Origin: Aristolochia californica
Lineage: Eukaryota; Streptophyta; Magnoliopsida; Piperales; Aristolochiaceae
Assembly (NCBI GenBank): GCA_029961685.1
Contig: JARWKL010000004.1
Coordinates: 22,077,610-22,141,609, forward strand
DNA length: 64,000 bases
Direction of reading: 5' to 3'
Made by a program: the position numbers and the translations under genes. Below are positions 1-11,880 of this stretch, one piece after another (positions within the stretch are counted from its first letter, which is position 1; each line of letters starts with the position of its first letter). The notes beneath the pieces are model-generated. The model made no database searches. It had not been told where the DNA came from and saw nothing but the letters and a program-made list of their open reading frames with translations.

Positions 1-1880
1 ATGGACTGTTGGTCGGGTTAATTATCCCTTCTTGAAGCATCTCTTTGACTAATCTTTCTCAGTTTTCAACACATGAGAGTACTTGTAAGGCTATGTGCTG
101 GTAGGGAGGCACTTTGTTGGTTGAACTCAATGGTCTTGATATCTCTTTGGTGGTAAGCCATTGGTGCTGAGACAATATCATGGAAAATAGTTAATAAATT
201 CTTCATTCGAGGGGGAATATTTTGTTCACCTTGTGCTCCTATTGGTGCCACTATTTGGAAGAAGACTGGCTTCTAAGGGTACCCACGTATGCAAAATATC
301 CTGCCTTAAAGAGTGAGGCTCACCATTTGAAACAACCTACCACTTATATGGTGTTGCATCGACAGAAAAATTCCATTGTCATCTTACTAAAGTCCCATAC
401 AGCCTCTCCTAAAGTGTCCAACCATTGCATGCCTTATTACAAAATAAAAGACATATCTCTTTAACTAATTACGCTTTCATGCCATATTTATGAAAAGTCT
501 TCTTATTTACCAAGATGTCACCTCTTGGACGTCTGGGCATTCTTCCTTTGACATGTGGGCTGGAGCCCCATCTTCTAACAATATGTACCATATGACCTTG
601 GATCTCATTGTTGAGTTGCATGGTTAGAAATTGGAGTGTCCTAGAAAGGGCATGGAAGGATACTTCAGGGTTTAGTATGTGGTCTTCTGTAACAACAATT
701 TGAGGTGATGATCTTCCTCCTCCTCCTCCTCCTCGAAAAGGTACATTTGAAATGTTTTGTATCTATGACCTAGAACAAATTTCTCGCAAAAATTAAAGCA
801 CAAACCCTTGCTTTTATAATGGACTCCATGGGGAATGAGGGTAAGCTTTGTTGGTTGTTATTGGAGTTGGGAACTGGAATGGCAGAAAAGGAGGTTCCTT
901 GGGTTGAGGCTATTAGAGTGACAGTTTTTCTTCCTGAAGTGTGGCATGGTAAATTACCTGAATAAGAGTTTTAGGATGAAATACTCCCACTTCCGCCGCC
1001 AAATCAGGCTTATGTCCTCCAATGAAACTTCCCACCCGGATGTGTTCTGACTATTGAGCTCTATTTGCAATTCTTTCAAACATAGCTTGATATTCTAGAC
1101 AGCCTATCTGCTTGAGCTTGGTCAAGAGAGAATCGAAGTCTTGATACTGAGTGGGTTCAAAACAAACATACAGAGCTTGAAAAAGCACTTGCCAAGAGAG
1201 GAGTAGTCCTTTTCATGCCATTGGAACCACCTTCTACCATCATATTCATGATGAAATGAGACTAATAAAATCCATTGATCTTCCTCGGTTTGGTGGTAGG
1301 CAAACAATTCCTCAGCCATATAGGCCTATTTGTCTGGATCACTTTAACGTTGCACCTAGGAAAATCCAACATGGCCATACGAGGCTATATGGAATGGAAT
1401 CAAATGGGAGATTTGAGGTGAAAAATGTGGAATTGTTTGGGCAACCTTGATATGGTATGCGACATGTCAAGATGATAGGAATTAGGGTGTGATGACTGAG
1501 AGAATGGAGGTAGATTTGTGGAGAGGGAGTGTCTTGGTTAAGGAGGATGTGTGAGGTTAGGAATCGAAGAAACATTTTGGTAAGGAGATAAGTTGGGAAT
1601 GGTTGGTGTAGGCAATAACGGTGGTGATAGGGAGGATACCATTTCAAAAATAGATTTGGACAAGGCTTCCGTGTCCAACATTCATTGAAAGGGAAGAACG
1701 TCTTGAAAGCCTCTCTTCCATGAGAGATTGCACTAGACATGTCAAGTGATCCATCTTGTTTCTCAAATTTCAAAGTTTCTCCACTTGTGTGTAGAGATTT
1801 GTCCAATTTTCTGAATTGAACTCGTGAGCGGCAGCTTCCTCTTGCTATTTTAGTTCCATGTATCTCGTGTTTCACCATGA
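1..1880 (-). pseudogene. Ty3/gypsy gag-pol remnant (element O)
   Basis: Read right to left, this is a decayed Ty3/gypsy polyprotein. Gag starts near 1878. Its capsid core is clear at 1122-1319 (AYHQTEEDQWILLVSFHHEYD, then a WFQWHEKDYSSL stretch), followed at about 960-1110 by an LTKLKQIG..EYQAMFERIANR block and SFIGGHKPDL. A degraded zinc-knuckle remnant (KGLCFN..EKFVLGHRYK) lies near 780-830. At 1-470 the frame resumes just before reverse transcriptase (EGEQNIPPR, LPPKR..DH, then YPQF-like residues). Most of the protease is missing or unrecognisable. Several frameshifts and stops break it, so it cannot be expressed as one protein. The element continues left of the window. Family assignment is firm; exact boundaries are not. 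Confidence 0.8.
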
Positions 1881-1910
1881 TTGAAGAAGATTACAAAGGA
1901 TTACTTTAAT

Positions 1911-2470
1911 AACACTTTGATAGAACCGTCGTTGGAAAGGTTCTATCTTTTCAGGAAAGTGCAAGGAAAAATTGGGAGGCTTTGGAAAAGGGTAAAAGTA
2001 GATCTAGAGAAGAAGGAAAGGGAAGAGAAGGGAAGAAGGAAGGAGAGAGAAAGAGAGAATGAGAGTGTTCGTGCAAGAAGAAGAGAAGAGGGAAAAGTTT
2101 GGAGAGAGGAGGATAGAGAAGGGACAGAGAGATAGGGCACTAGTAGAGTGAGAGGGAAGAGTGGAACAAAGAGGAAAAGGAATAAAGAGTTAAGGCTGAT
2201 TTGCCCCTAACCAAGCTTCCTCTGTTTATAATTTATCCATTACATCAAATAGGAAACTCCTACTTTAACTAAAACTTTAACTAAGAGATTATATCAAATA
2301 GAAAATTAGAACTCCTAAGAGGAAACTAAGACATCTTTTTAGCTGACTAATTTTTTTGACTTTTTTCCACAAAATACCACAAATATCCCTGGGCTGGCTC
2401 CTCCCTTCCTTTATCTTGCTTGGCACCCAAGTCTCTAAATATCTAATTTTGATTTCCCTAGCTCCCCTTG
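1911..2470 (-). mobile_element. Probable 5' LTR/leader of element O
   Basis: Just upstream of the gag start there is a degraded primer site on the minus strand (about 1911-1925, compare GCTTTGATACCA on the plus strand). Beyond it lies purine-rich (GGAAGAGAAGG-type) DNA at 1990-2130 and an AT-rich stretch at 2220-2350. Position and composition fit a 5' LTR in reverse. No clean TG...CA ends or target duplication were found, so the limits are approximate. Confidence 0.35.
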
Positions 2471-2660
2471 CATGACTATAGTATGAAAAATATGACTTTT
2501 ATCACCACATTAAACTCGAAAAGAATGGAGGTCACCCAAATCAACTCACAAGTTTTGTGCACCCTTGGTCTATATTCAACATCTTCATTGGATCTTACTA
2601 TTATATTTTGTTTCTTACTTTTTCAAGTCACTAGATTTCCTTCCTCAAATGTACAAGAAC
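2465..2660 (-). pseudogene. Ty1/copia RNase H scrap
   Basis: The minus strand reads GNLVT*KSKKQN, then a degraded SRSSAEAEYR motif (VRSNEDVEYR) and a CELIWVTSILFE block. These are the start of copia RNase H, also seen in better form at 22974-23378 and 43000-43289. Only this piece remains; nothing of the rest of the element was found next to it. It carries stops and is not functional. Confidence 0.6.
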
Positions 2661-2699
2661 CTCTTTCTTTCTCTTTCCTTCAAATATCTAATTATCATG

Positions 2700-3211
2700 T
2701 GATTTGCATATCCAAATGAATTTTCCCTGGATTTTTCGTGAATCTTCTCACCAGGTAACAACATATGAAATGGTAGGTCGAGTTACAGTTGTTGGCAGAG
2801 GTGGTGTCTCAAGATGGGGGGTGGGGGTGAATTTAGTGCTTATTGAAAATTTAAGTGTTAATGTAATTAAGAAATGTAAATGTAAAAAATAAAACAAAAA
2901 AACCATAACATAAAGATTTATTGATGTTCCCCTAGTGATAGTCACCCCTCAAGAACTCTAACTTGAAAAATTCATTAATCCTCATAGTAATCATGAAAGG
3001 ATTCACGGTTCCGTTGTGCCCAACCAGTGCAATCTCCAATTGTTCACCCAAAATCTCTCTTCAAGAAATAGATCTTGTACTTGAACTGTGATCTTGACAC
3101 AAACATAAAACATTTTTCGTTTATACTTTTTCTTATGGTTTCCTGTTATACATACTGCATATAGATCTTGTATATGAACTGTAATCTTGTTGTAATTCGT
3201 CGTCGCTGCAG
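2700..3211. other. Unassigned stretch upstream of the AIPP2-like exons
   Basis: AT-rich DNA with no credible ORF. It contains two similar copies of an ATAGATCTTGTA.. block (about 3068-3095 and 3162-3190). It ends in a good 3' splice site (CTGCAG, ending at 3211), so its right end is probably intron of the gene that follows. Confidence 0.4.
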
Positions 3212-4237
3212 AGGATGTTTCAAAATAAGCGGCGATATCTATGGCAGAATTGCAGCACATCTATCAGATAAAGCATGCCCGAGGATACTTCAAGAGGCCA
3301 CTACTCTAAAGCCATTTCTTCACTTTGAAAAGCTACCAAAAGCTGCCGCATGGCCAAGAAACTTTGCAATCTCACCCCCCACTGATGACAACATTTCACT
3401 GTATTTCTTTCCAGAAACTGAAAGGTACTTCCATTGCTTGTGTTCATTGAAGGGCACACAGTATTTCTTTGCTAGTTCTTTCCTTGAATCTGGGATTCCC
3501 ACTTTCCGTGCCAGGGATGAGAATCTGTACAATGACCTGCTCGATGAAACTATGTCCAGAGAATTGGTGTTGAGAGCATCAGTTGGCCGCACTGAGCTTC
3601 TCATTTTCACTTCCCTTGAACTGCCCCAGAGCTACTGGAGTAAGCACTCTTTCTACATTGGCAGACGCCATATCACTACCAGCTCCCAGTTCTTACCGTT
3701 TCTGCACTAATATTTAAATGACATTCAGGGATCTTCGGCAAGTGCTATTTGTGGGGGTTATTCAGGGAAAGACAGAACCCACTCCCCAAGGCCTCTCTGA
3801 TCATAAACTTAAGCAACGATGAAGAAGACTCAAAGGGAAGAAGCGATAGGTTACAGAACAAAAGCAGCCGTCTTTCTACTTACCCCGTCAGTGACGGGCA
3901 ATATGGATCCTCACAAACCATTCATCCAGCACGTAATCTGAGAATTGGAGATGTCAGAAACCTGTCTTCATTGCAGACTGACAGGTTTCCCCAACCAACA
4001 TTCAGATCCTATTCTCAAAGCTATGATGCACCAACACCATTGGCCAGGCTGGACGTTGGGACTTACTCGAGGGCAACACAACTGACAAATCTGCAGCTTC
4101 ATGGTGATACAACAGTACGTGAAAGAGAGAAATTGCTGAACAATCGTACTAGCACTGATTTGGTCCTGTTTCCCCTGGAGGCAGAGATGATGACAGCTCC
4201 ACCTGGGAAACGAGGATCTATGGAAACAAAAAGATGA
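3212..4237 (+). CDS. AIPP2-like protein, last three exons (SPOC-like domain and tail)
   Basis: Three exons join in frame: 3212-3424, 3515-3639 and 3729-4237 (stop TGA). The introns are 3425-3514 (90 bp) and 3640-3728 (89 bp), both GT...AG. The joins are clean: AG|G gives Arg at the first, A|GG gives Arg at the second. About 280 residues are encoded. The first two exons and the start of the third match the C-terminal SPOC-like domain of plant AIPP2/PAIPP2-type PHD proteins: GCFKISGDIYGRIAAHLSDKA, then WPRNF, DDNISLYFFPETER, LRASVGRTELLIF, LPQSYW and YLWGLFR. In Arabidopsis these proteins work in chromatin-linked transcription control. The tail after the domain is polar and low in recognisable motifs. 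The N-terminal part with the PHD finger is absent here: either it lies left of the window across a transposon-filled intron, or the copy is 5'-truncated. This is the only host-type gene I can support; whether it is active is unknown. Confidence 0.65.
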
Positions 4238-4831
4238 GTTGATGCCGCATGAGATGGGAGAGATGGTCAATCAAAAAGCTACTTTTGTATGGCATTTTCC
4301 CTATGCTTATTAAGTATTAATACCGATTACATCAGTGACAAACAAAGAGCATGTGAAAGTTGGTTTTAAGATTTAACTTCTAGAGAGAATGGAAATTGGA
4401 CCAAATTGGAATATTCTGGTTTGAATTTGCAGGTTGTATAGGTTTTTAGTCCCCATGAATCATGTAAGGGAGTTGGTGTGGAACTCATTCACATGGTTAC
4501 CATTGATTCAGGCATGCTTTGCAGGTTGGATTTTAAAAATTACATCGCCTCCTTGAATAATATAGAAAAAATTTTAAAATTAAAATATTTATTAAAAACT
4601 ATCAACCTATCAATAAGATTAGAAAGAAGGGGAGGGGAAAACTGTGTTTTTTTCCTAAATTTTGTAAAAGAGATGCACTTGATGAGGGTGGCATCGCTTT
4701 TGTTCTTCTAACTTCACATAGAAACTGAAAACAAATTCAATTAATTTTTCATAGCTAAAATTTACTACTTTGCTAAATGACAGTTAACAAAGGAGAAGAA
4801 AGAGATTGGGCTATGGATTTGAGAAAGAATG
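4238..4831. other. 3' flank of AIPP2-like exons, nothing recognised
   Basis: AT-rich sequence after the stop codon, which may include the 3' UTR. No coding or repeat signature was seen. It ends where the truncated copia element L begins. Confidence 0.4.
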
Positions 4832-5382
4832 TTAAGGTATTGTAACCCATCCATATGAAGAGATATAATGAAGAGACTGTGCATATGGATGTCCCAACCG
4901 ATTGTGCCATAACCGTGTCTCATTTTCAGTAGTAGAAACCATATTTATTTTCAACATATCCAAGTAGTAAAGCCCCCCTTGTTCGTGGCCTCCATCAATC
5001 ACCTGCTTCTTTATAAGATCCTGAAAGACACATGAAGTGGGTGAGAAGGTAATAGAGCAATTAAAATATTTTGTCAGCTGACTAACAGATAATAGATTCA
5101 AAGGGAAAGTAGGAACGAAAAGAATATCAGTGAGTAGAAGTGATGGTGTGACAGAAGTGGAACCTTTCCCTTGGACTTGGTTTGAGAACATTCAGCTATG
5201 GTAACAAACTTTTGTGAAAGACTCAGAAATAGAGAATGTAATAAATTTTTGTTAACTGTAAGATGCTCAGAGGTTCCTGAGTCAATTATCCAGGATGAAG
5301 ACAAGGCAGATAGCATACCTGAAGCGGTAGTGGCAGCAGTAGTTGTGGAGGAACTAGGAGATGAACCCAGCATTGTCTTCAT
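4832..5382 (-). pseudogene. copia protease and pre-integrase fragment of L
   Basis: Two overlapping frames encode the aspartic protease (WIIDSGTSEHLTVNKNLLHS, the DSG active-site triad retained) and the downstream block (LLTDILFVPTFPLNLLSVSQL, FSPTSCVFQDL, GGLYYLD, then LWHNRLGHP of the GAG-pre-integrase domain). A frameshift at about 5190 separates them. The Zn-binding integrase core that should follow is absent. It is closely related to 39000-39375 in element A. Confidence 0.75.
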
Positions 5383-5399
5383 TTTCTGAATTAGCTCAT

Positions 5400-6350
5400 A
5401 CTCTTCATCAGTAAAAAATTTCTGTGTTGTTGATTTTGTGGGTTGTTCTTCTTTTGTATCACTTATAAAGGCTTGATTAGCCCTTGTTAATTCTGACTAT
5501 ACATTGGCTTTATAGCATATTTCTTTATAATGGCCATATTGTCCACAGTATGTGCATGCCCTGTAATAGCAATGATCTATAGTGTGGCCAATTTTTTACA
5601 ATGAGTACATTCTTTCCCCTCTGCTCTGCCAGCACCTATCCTTCCACCTCTTCCTTTGCCTCCTCTATAACCTCTACCTCAGCCTCGGCCGCAGTCAGAT
5701 GATGATCCTCTATGATCGGAATACATAGCAGATGATACGTCAGTAGTGGAGGAAGAAGTGTCTAGAATACGAAGTAGTGTTGTGCATACATCATCTAACT
5801 TGGGGACAGCAGAAGCACTCAAAAGTTGACTCTTGGCAATCTCAAGTTGGGGTTTAACATTTGCAAGACAAATAGCAGTAATTAAGGCTTCCTTCTGTTT
5901 GTCTTGTATAGAAATATATGTGGTTGAAGGCTGAGATAACTTCCACTCTTGAAAAAAATCTCTAAAGTAAGCCAAGTACTCAGGGATATTTTCTTCTTGT
6001 TTAGTATTCAACATTTTTTGGAGAAGAGTATCCGGGCAAGAGTACAATTTAGCACATGTCTCCCAAATTTGTTTAGCAGTGTCAAGATAAATAACATTGT
6101 TTGAGACATGTTCTTCCATGCTATTGATTAGCCAACTAATCACCAAAGTATCATTTTTCAACCATTTGTTATAAAAAATATCATCTTCATCAATAGGTGG
6201 TCCTTGGGTGGTGAGGTGACCAAGTAGGTCTTTAGTTATAAGGAACCTCCGAACCGATGTGGACCAACTCATAAAATTGGATACCCCACATCAGGGTATG
6301 GTGGTAATTCTCAGTATATCACCTTTGATATTCATATTTTCTTCAGCCAT
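5400..6350 (-). pseudogene. copia Gag of L
   Basis: The likely start is the minus-strand ATG at 6348-6350 (MAEENMNIKGDILRITTIP). The frame then breaks and resumes at 6272 with MSWSTSVRRFLITKDLLGHL. The UBN2-type copia Gag core follows (WLINSMEEHVSNNVIYLDTA, IWETCAKLYS, LAYFRDFFQEWKLSQPS). It ends near 5679 in a basic, Gly/Arg-rich segment, with zinc-knuckle traces towards 5500-5600. L keeps the middle of Gag that element A has lost. Not functional. Confidence 0.75.
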
Positions 6351-6833
6351 GATAGGCCCTTCTTCTTCTTCAAAAAATCTAATAATAACACCAAGTAGTA
6401 CACTTCAAACAACTCGATGTATGGGAAATTTTAGCATTGATGCTAAATTATTATTCTGATTTTTTTCTCTAATACCACTCATAAGAGACTCAATAACAAT
6501 CTTCTATATCAAGGAACTCTTATCCCATGGAAAAAAAATTCCAACAATCTGATCATGGACTGGTCTCGGTATACAGAATTTCCAAACCGACAAAATTGTT
6601 TTGATAGCTCCTTCTATATAGAGAGGCATGCATATCCATAATATAATAAGATGATAGAATTTACAAACTCATCCTTAAATCATCTTCTAAATTCAGAAAC
6701 GAGTAACATGAAATGAAAAAATTGAACACTTATCTCTCGGCTTGTGTTCTTCCTTCATAAAAGAGCCTTCTTTGAGTGGTGTTGATCATCATTTCTTTAG
6801 AGCATTCCTTTGACGAGGGATCCTAAATATAAT

Positions 6834-6845
6834 GCTTTGATACCA
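6834..6845 (-). other. Primer binding site of L
   Basis: The minus strand reads TGGTATCAAAGC directly after the LTR end, a near match to the 3' end of plant initiator-Met tRNA. It fixes the orientation of the element. Confidence 0.8.
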
Positions 6846-7427
6846 TGTTGAATTTAGGATCCCTTTTTCATAATTCCGAGCAAGATAAAGAAGAAATAAA
6901 AAAAAAGAAGAAAAGGGAAGAACAACTCCAGAGTAGAGAGAAGAAAAAATAAAATAGAAAAGAGAGGTGGTGCCAAGCAAAGAGAGAGAGAGAGATTAAC
7001 TCAAGAATGAGATGTGTAACTTGATTAATACCGAATTACGACACCTCTATTTATAGTAGAGGAAGAGGTAAAGTCCTTATACAATTAGCCTTTCAATCCT
7101 AATGACATTCCAATTCTAACTCTCTAAAATAAGTCTATTCAAACCAATCTACTAGAAGACTAATATGAGTTGAACTAGAACTCTTTCTTCATTCGTGTAA
7201 ATATAAGGGAGGAGGCAAGCTCATGGCCTTATCCTTGTGGGTCCCTCACGATCTACCAGCTCATCTTGATAAGTTTGCTAGCTCGTGAGATATTTGTGTG
7301 CCCCATTTGATCCTCAAGTCTTCTAACCCAATTCAGCTTGTGATTTTTAATTCCTTAACTCGTGCTTGCTTGGGAGAGGACTCTTCTTGGTGTCCTACAT
7401 CCTCATGGTGGGTCCCACATTGTAACA
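6846..7427 (-). repeat. 5' LTR of L (582 bp)
   Basis: Starts TGTTACAATG and ends ..TTCAACA on the minus strand. It matches the two LTRs of element A (37411-38001 and 42135-42725) along its length. It includes a TATA-like CTATAAATAGAGG (minus, near 7045-7060) and a pyrimidine-rich segment near the 3' end. Confidence 0.85.
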
Positions 7428-8218
7428 ACTTACATCCTTTAAGCAAAACTAGAGTAACTTATTTAGAAACAATAAAAAATAAAAAGAGAAAGAGAAACCA
7501 CACTGAGCACTACATATTATGATACTTTGACAAGCTTGAAAAATGAGACTGTATAATCCATAGAGAACTGAATGTCAAGCATGAAGACATCAGAAATGTA
7601 AAAAATATTAAAAGAGGAAAAATGAAATTTACTTTTCAATCTAAATCAAATGGCTAAAATAGAAAAAAAATTGACCTATTTACTAGGAAAAAAATTGACT
7701 ATACATCCTTTTTCTAACACACATCAATATATACTCAAGAAAATACAAGGATGGGAAAAGGCTAGCAACATTGACTCTATTTAATCACCATTGACCAGTT
7801 ATTTTTTCCATCTAAAGTCTTCAAATAAGATGAAGTTTACCAAAAGACCTAGGTGTCCCATAGTTTAGAGTCAAAACTCTATTAATAGATCGAGCAACGT
7901 AAATCATTGCTGTCAATTGAATAAATCAAGTTGGTTACAATAGGTTTGTTCATTCAAACAGGCATTTGCACCCTTCTCAAAAATCTGAAACCACATGAGA
8001 GGCCAAAACCAGACTATACACCCACTTCCAACAGTTTGACCCATGAAACCCCTAGTTGGTTGGCCCATCAATTGGCTAGATTGTTGTTTTAAACATAAAT
8101 CTGTTTGATACAAAAAATCTAATAGCAAGCCTTTTTACTTTGACAAATGGATGTCTCCACCTTGGTTCATATCTGGAAATTTTAACACATTTATGGTACC
8201 AGAAACAAGGTTCTATAA
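7428..8218. other. Unassigned stretch between L and I
   Basis: AT-rich intergenic sequence. Short ORFs on both strands resemble no family I know. No repeat boundary or RNA gene was seen. Confidence 0.4.
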
Positions 8219-9027
8219 TGTTGATGACTCAATAGCTCACTGAGTCACCCAAAAGAGGAGGCAATCACTCATTGAGTTAATTAATTTTAAATTTCATATT
8301 TTATATTGTTTAAGTATATTTTTTCATTAAGTATGCAAGGATCCAGGTCGTAGGGGCAAAATTGTCAATTTAAGCCCTAAAACTTTAATGACATAAAACC
8401 CTATTTAGAGGGTAGAGAAATAGAAGAAGGACAAGCATTGAATTAGGTTAAACAGGGTTTGGAGTTCTCCTTGACGAGCTCTAGGGTTTTTGAGGTCTCC
8501 TTGACGAGCTCCAGGTATAGTTTCTCTCTAGATTTTGGTTTATTCTCTTCCTTTTTAAATTCTGTTTGCATTAATTTTACCGAATCAAAGAGGAAAGGAT
8601 TGTTGCTGTTTCTGAGTTCACTCAGCTGCTGTAGCCTCCCCTTCATCAACAACAGCAAGAGGGGCATTCCCCCCTTCATTCCGAGCAAGGGTAGGGGTTT
8701 TCCCAATCCCCAACCCGAGAGCAACCTCTAAAGAGGTGCTTTAGCCTATACACGAGCAAGGCAGGATTAGGAACACCTAATCCCTCATACGTGAACATCA
8801 GTACCTGGCCAAGAGGGTCCTTACCCTCTCAGTAGTGAGCACGGGCAGCAAGGGTTCTCAACCCTTACTAAGAAAAACAAAGAAAGGAAACTTCTTTTCA
8901 GTCTTATCGAGAACAGCCAAAGAAAAGAGCCTCCTTTTCATCCTTACCGAGACCAACAGTTTTATTACAATGCTGGATTCATAAATCCCACACCGAGTTA
9001 CTCGATCTATGGCTAGGGACCATAAAA
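8219..9027 (+). repeat. 5' LTR of I (about 809 bp)
   Basis: Begins TGTTGATGACTCAATAGC and ends GGGACCATAAAA. It is very similar to 13454-14281, with a few indels between the two copies. The terminal CA appears mutated to AA in this copy. Confidence 0.85.
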
Positions 9028-9030
9028 ACT

Positions 9031-9050
9031 TGGTATCAGAGTAGGGTAAC
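9031..9050 (+). other. Primer binding site of I
   Basis: TGGTATCAGAGTAGGGTAAC lies just after the 5' LTR. The first ten bases match initiator-Met tRNA. Confidence 0.8.
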
Positions 9051-9917
9051 ATGGGGGAGCCCAACAATGGTGAGTTAAAAGAGTTGATGATCAGAGAGCA
9101 GCAGACACAGGAAGAAAAATAAGTAGAGAATGAATGAAAGTTTGCCATAATCATGGAGAAGTTACAAAAAATTCCAAATATTAATCTCCAGATTGATAGA
9201 CTGTCTGGAATGTTGAGAAATATTATAGTGGGAAGAAATTCAACCCCGGAGCAAAGAGGAGAGGACAACTCATTAAACACAGGGAGAGACCAATTTATAG
9301 GGCACACTGCCTTTCCTAGCCAGATGGGAAATTTCAGCCAAGGAGGAGGCACCGTACCAATGTATACAAAACTTGACTTCCATACTTTTAATGGGTCAGA
9401 TGACCCCTTGATTTGGTTACATAGCTGCAAAAAGTTTTTTACCCATCAGAGAACATTAGAAATTGATAAGGTGGGACTGTCCGACTTCCACATGCTTGAT
9501 GAAGCACAACTCTGGTTTCATCAAGTAGAGTTGAATATATTGGTGCTGGATTGGGAAGAGTTTAAGGAGTTATGCACTATCCGGTTACGTCCTCCAGCCC
9601 ACAGTAACACCTTGGGGGATCTAGTGCTATTACAACAAACTGGCCCAGTGGAGCTATATCAAAAACAGTTCCAAGAAAAATTGGCATGAGCCATTCAGAT
9701 GGTTCGCGTATACCAGCAAGTCAATTTATTTACACCAGGCCTTACTAAGTCATTAAGGTTAGAGGTGGAGCTCCACGCACCTGCTGACTTAGCTCGAGCA
9801 ATGAATCTAGCTTGTGCATTGGAACTTCGACAAAAAGTTCAAAACAAGAGACCAGGCAAAGGGACCGGAACCCTTCCAATAACTGGTAAGGGAGGTGAAA
9901 CACTAACCCTCAGATAG
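9051..9917 (+). pseudogene. gypsy Gag of I
   Basis: The start ATG at 9051 (MGEPNNGELKELMI) sits directly after the primer site, as in J (17840). Two stops near 9120 follow, then the capsid core at 9153-9689: YTKLDFHTFNGSDDPLIWLH, CKKFFTHQ, DEAQLWFHQVE, WEEFKELCTIR. A stop at about 9688 splits off the C-terminal part (LFTPGLTKSLRLEVELHAP, to 9917). This is a structural particle protein, now broken. Confidence 0.8.
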
Positions 9918-10021
9918 CTTCTCCAGCAGGGCAACAGGTCAGAAATCATCCCAGTATTACTCCTGTAGCAGATACAAGGCCTAGCAACCCGCCCGCCCAG
10001 TATATTAAAAAATTAACGAGT

Positions 10022-10567
10022 GTGGAGATGGCTAAGCGCAGGGCAAAGAACTTATGTTACAACTGTGATGAAACATACAGGGCAGGCCATCAATACAAAT
10101 GTTTGTTATGGTTAGAGGTTGATGAAATCACAAAACCACAACAGCTTGATGATTCTACTGAGGAGGATCCACCAGAAATCTCTTTGCATGCCATTATAGG
10201 ACAGAAATCCACCAAAACTATGCAAGTCCGCACTCGGGTGATGGACCAGGACCTTGTCAACCTTCTGGATTCGGGAAGTACACATAATTTTTTCCATTGG
10301 ACCGCTGCCCAACACCTTCAACTAAAAATACTTCCACACTCAACAACAACAATTTCGGTTGCCAACGGAGAAAAAGTTCCTAGCTACGACATCAGTAAAA
10401 AAGTAAAATTCTCAATCGGTACGACTTTCTTTCATTCAATTTTTTTTGTCATACTTCTATCTGGGTATGATATGGTATTGGGTATTAAATGGCTGCACAA
10501 ATTAGGCCCTATTTTATGGGATTTTACTATGAGTTTTGAAACGGGCGGACAACAAGTACTATTATAG
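10022..10567 (+). pseudogene. gypsy zinc knuckle and protease of I
   Basis: A knuckle-like CYNCDE..RAGHQYKC motif at about 10050-10100 is followed by an acidic linker and an aspartic protease with LLDSGSTHNFF (about 10262-10295), ISVANGEKVPSYD and GYDMVLGIKWL. The active-site DSG is intact and the 181-residue frame is open. It ends at a stop before RT. The protein would process the polyprotein if the rest were intact. Confidence 0.8.
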
Positions 10568-10659
10568 GGCAGTCACGTGGACAAGCCACATCACATTCAT
10601 ACGATTCACACACAGGACAATTCGGACAATAATATAGAACATCTCCTGGATGAGTTCTC

Positions 10660-11880
10660 GGACTTGTTACAAGAGCCCTCTAGGGTGCCTCCCTTGAGGC
10701 ATTGTGACCATTGGATATGTTTAAAATAGGGCTCAAAAGTGGTGATCGTTTGACCTTATCGGTACCCATACCTACAGAAAGATGAAATTTAAAGACAATG
10801 CCAAACCATGCTACAACAAGGCCTTATTTGTAGCAGTCGTTCACCATTTTTGTCACTAGTCCTCCTCGTTAAGAAACATGATGGTACATGGCGATTTTGT
10901 GTCGATTATTGGGATTTGAATGCCCAAAATGTGAAAGATAAGTTCCCTATTCTTATGGTGGAGGAGCTTTTAGATGAATTGCACAGGTCATATATATTCA
11001 CCTAATTGGACTTGCGCTTTGGATATCATCAGGTTCGTATGCATCTAGACGACATCGAGAAAATGTCCTTTCACACTCATCACGGCCACTTTGAATTTGT
11101 GGTCATGCCATTTGGGTTATCCAATGCCCCATCCACATTCTAGGCGTTAATGAGGTATTCTGCAACTATCTTTGCAAATTTGTACTTGTTTTCTTTGATG
11201 ACATACTCATTTACAGCCAGTTCGGGCATCAACATTTAGAGCATTTAAGCATCAACATTTAGAGCATTTAAGATTGGTATTTCAATTGTTACATGCCCAT
11301 CAATTATATATAAAGAAATAGAAATGCTCATTTGTGACATCACATGTGGCTATCTCGGCCATATTATTTCCCATGATGGGGTCACAGTTGATTCAGAGAA
11401 AATTTAATTTATTGCCGATTGGCCGCAACCTATGAATACCTCTGCTTTTAGAGGGTTTTTGGGATTGGCAGAATATTATAGGAAATTTATCATAAACTAT
11501 GGACCGATAACAGCACCATTGACAAATCTCCTCATGAAAAATTCCTTTATTTGGAATGATCAAGCCACACAGTCCTTCTCAGATCTCAAATTAGCTCTTG
11601 CATCTGCACCAGTTTTGCAACTTCCCAATTTTGAAGATTTATTTGAGGTTGAGTGTGACGCATCAGGTGGGGGCATTGGGCCGTTCTACAGTAGCACTTT
11701 CACCCTATTGCATATTTCAGCTGATAGCTGGCAGTACGACACACAAATTGCCAGTATATGAACACGAGTTAATCGGGTCGGCCAAAGCTATCCAACATTG
11801 GCGCCCGTCCTTATGGGGTTGCGCATTTCTTATTCGTACTGATCATTACAACCTTAAATATTAGCTGGAGCAGTGACTCA
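10660..11880 (+). pseudogene. gypsy reverse transcriptase and RNase H of I
   Basis: RT begins near 10680 (VPPLRHCDH). The conserved blocks then follow: LLVKKHDGTWRFCVDYWDLN at 10860-10920, [10 protein letters not shown] near 11100, and the catalytic FFDDILIYS at 11191-11217 (FDD in place of the usual YVDD, common in plant gypsy). A 24-bp local duplication (CATCAACATTTAGAGCATTT) disrupts 11227-11270. RNase H starts near 11430 (FRGFLGLAEYYRKFI) and includes EVECDASGGGIG. Stops occur at several points, including within RT after SYIFT. Confidence 0.8.

Larger units (their letters stand above)
4832..7427 (-). mobile_element. Truncated Ty1/copia element L (5' LTR, gag, protease)
   Basis: On the minus strand this is the head of a copia element of the same family as A: 5' LTR (6846-7427), primer site, gag and the start of pol. 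Recognisable coding stops near 4832, in the pre-integrase domain just after RLGHP. Integrase, RT, RNase H and the 3' LTR are missing. The cut end has no LTR terminus, so this is a deletion or recombination product and not a solo LTR. Confidence 0.8.

Noticed and set aside
2741..2850. G-rich GATGGGGGGTGGGGGTG as a quadruplex or regulatory site
   Set aside because: A short run without a gene start or conserved partner; nothing beyond composition supports it.
8858..9430. 190-codon minus-strand ORF across the I LTR and gag
   Set aside because: It is the reverse of a clear gypsy LTR end, primer site and Gag on the plus strand.
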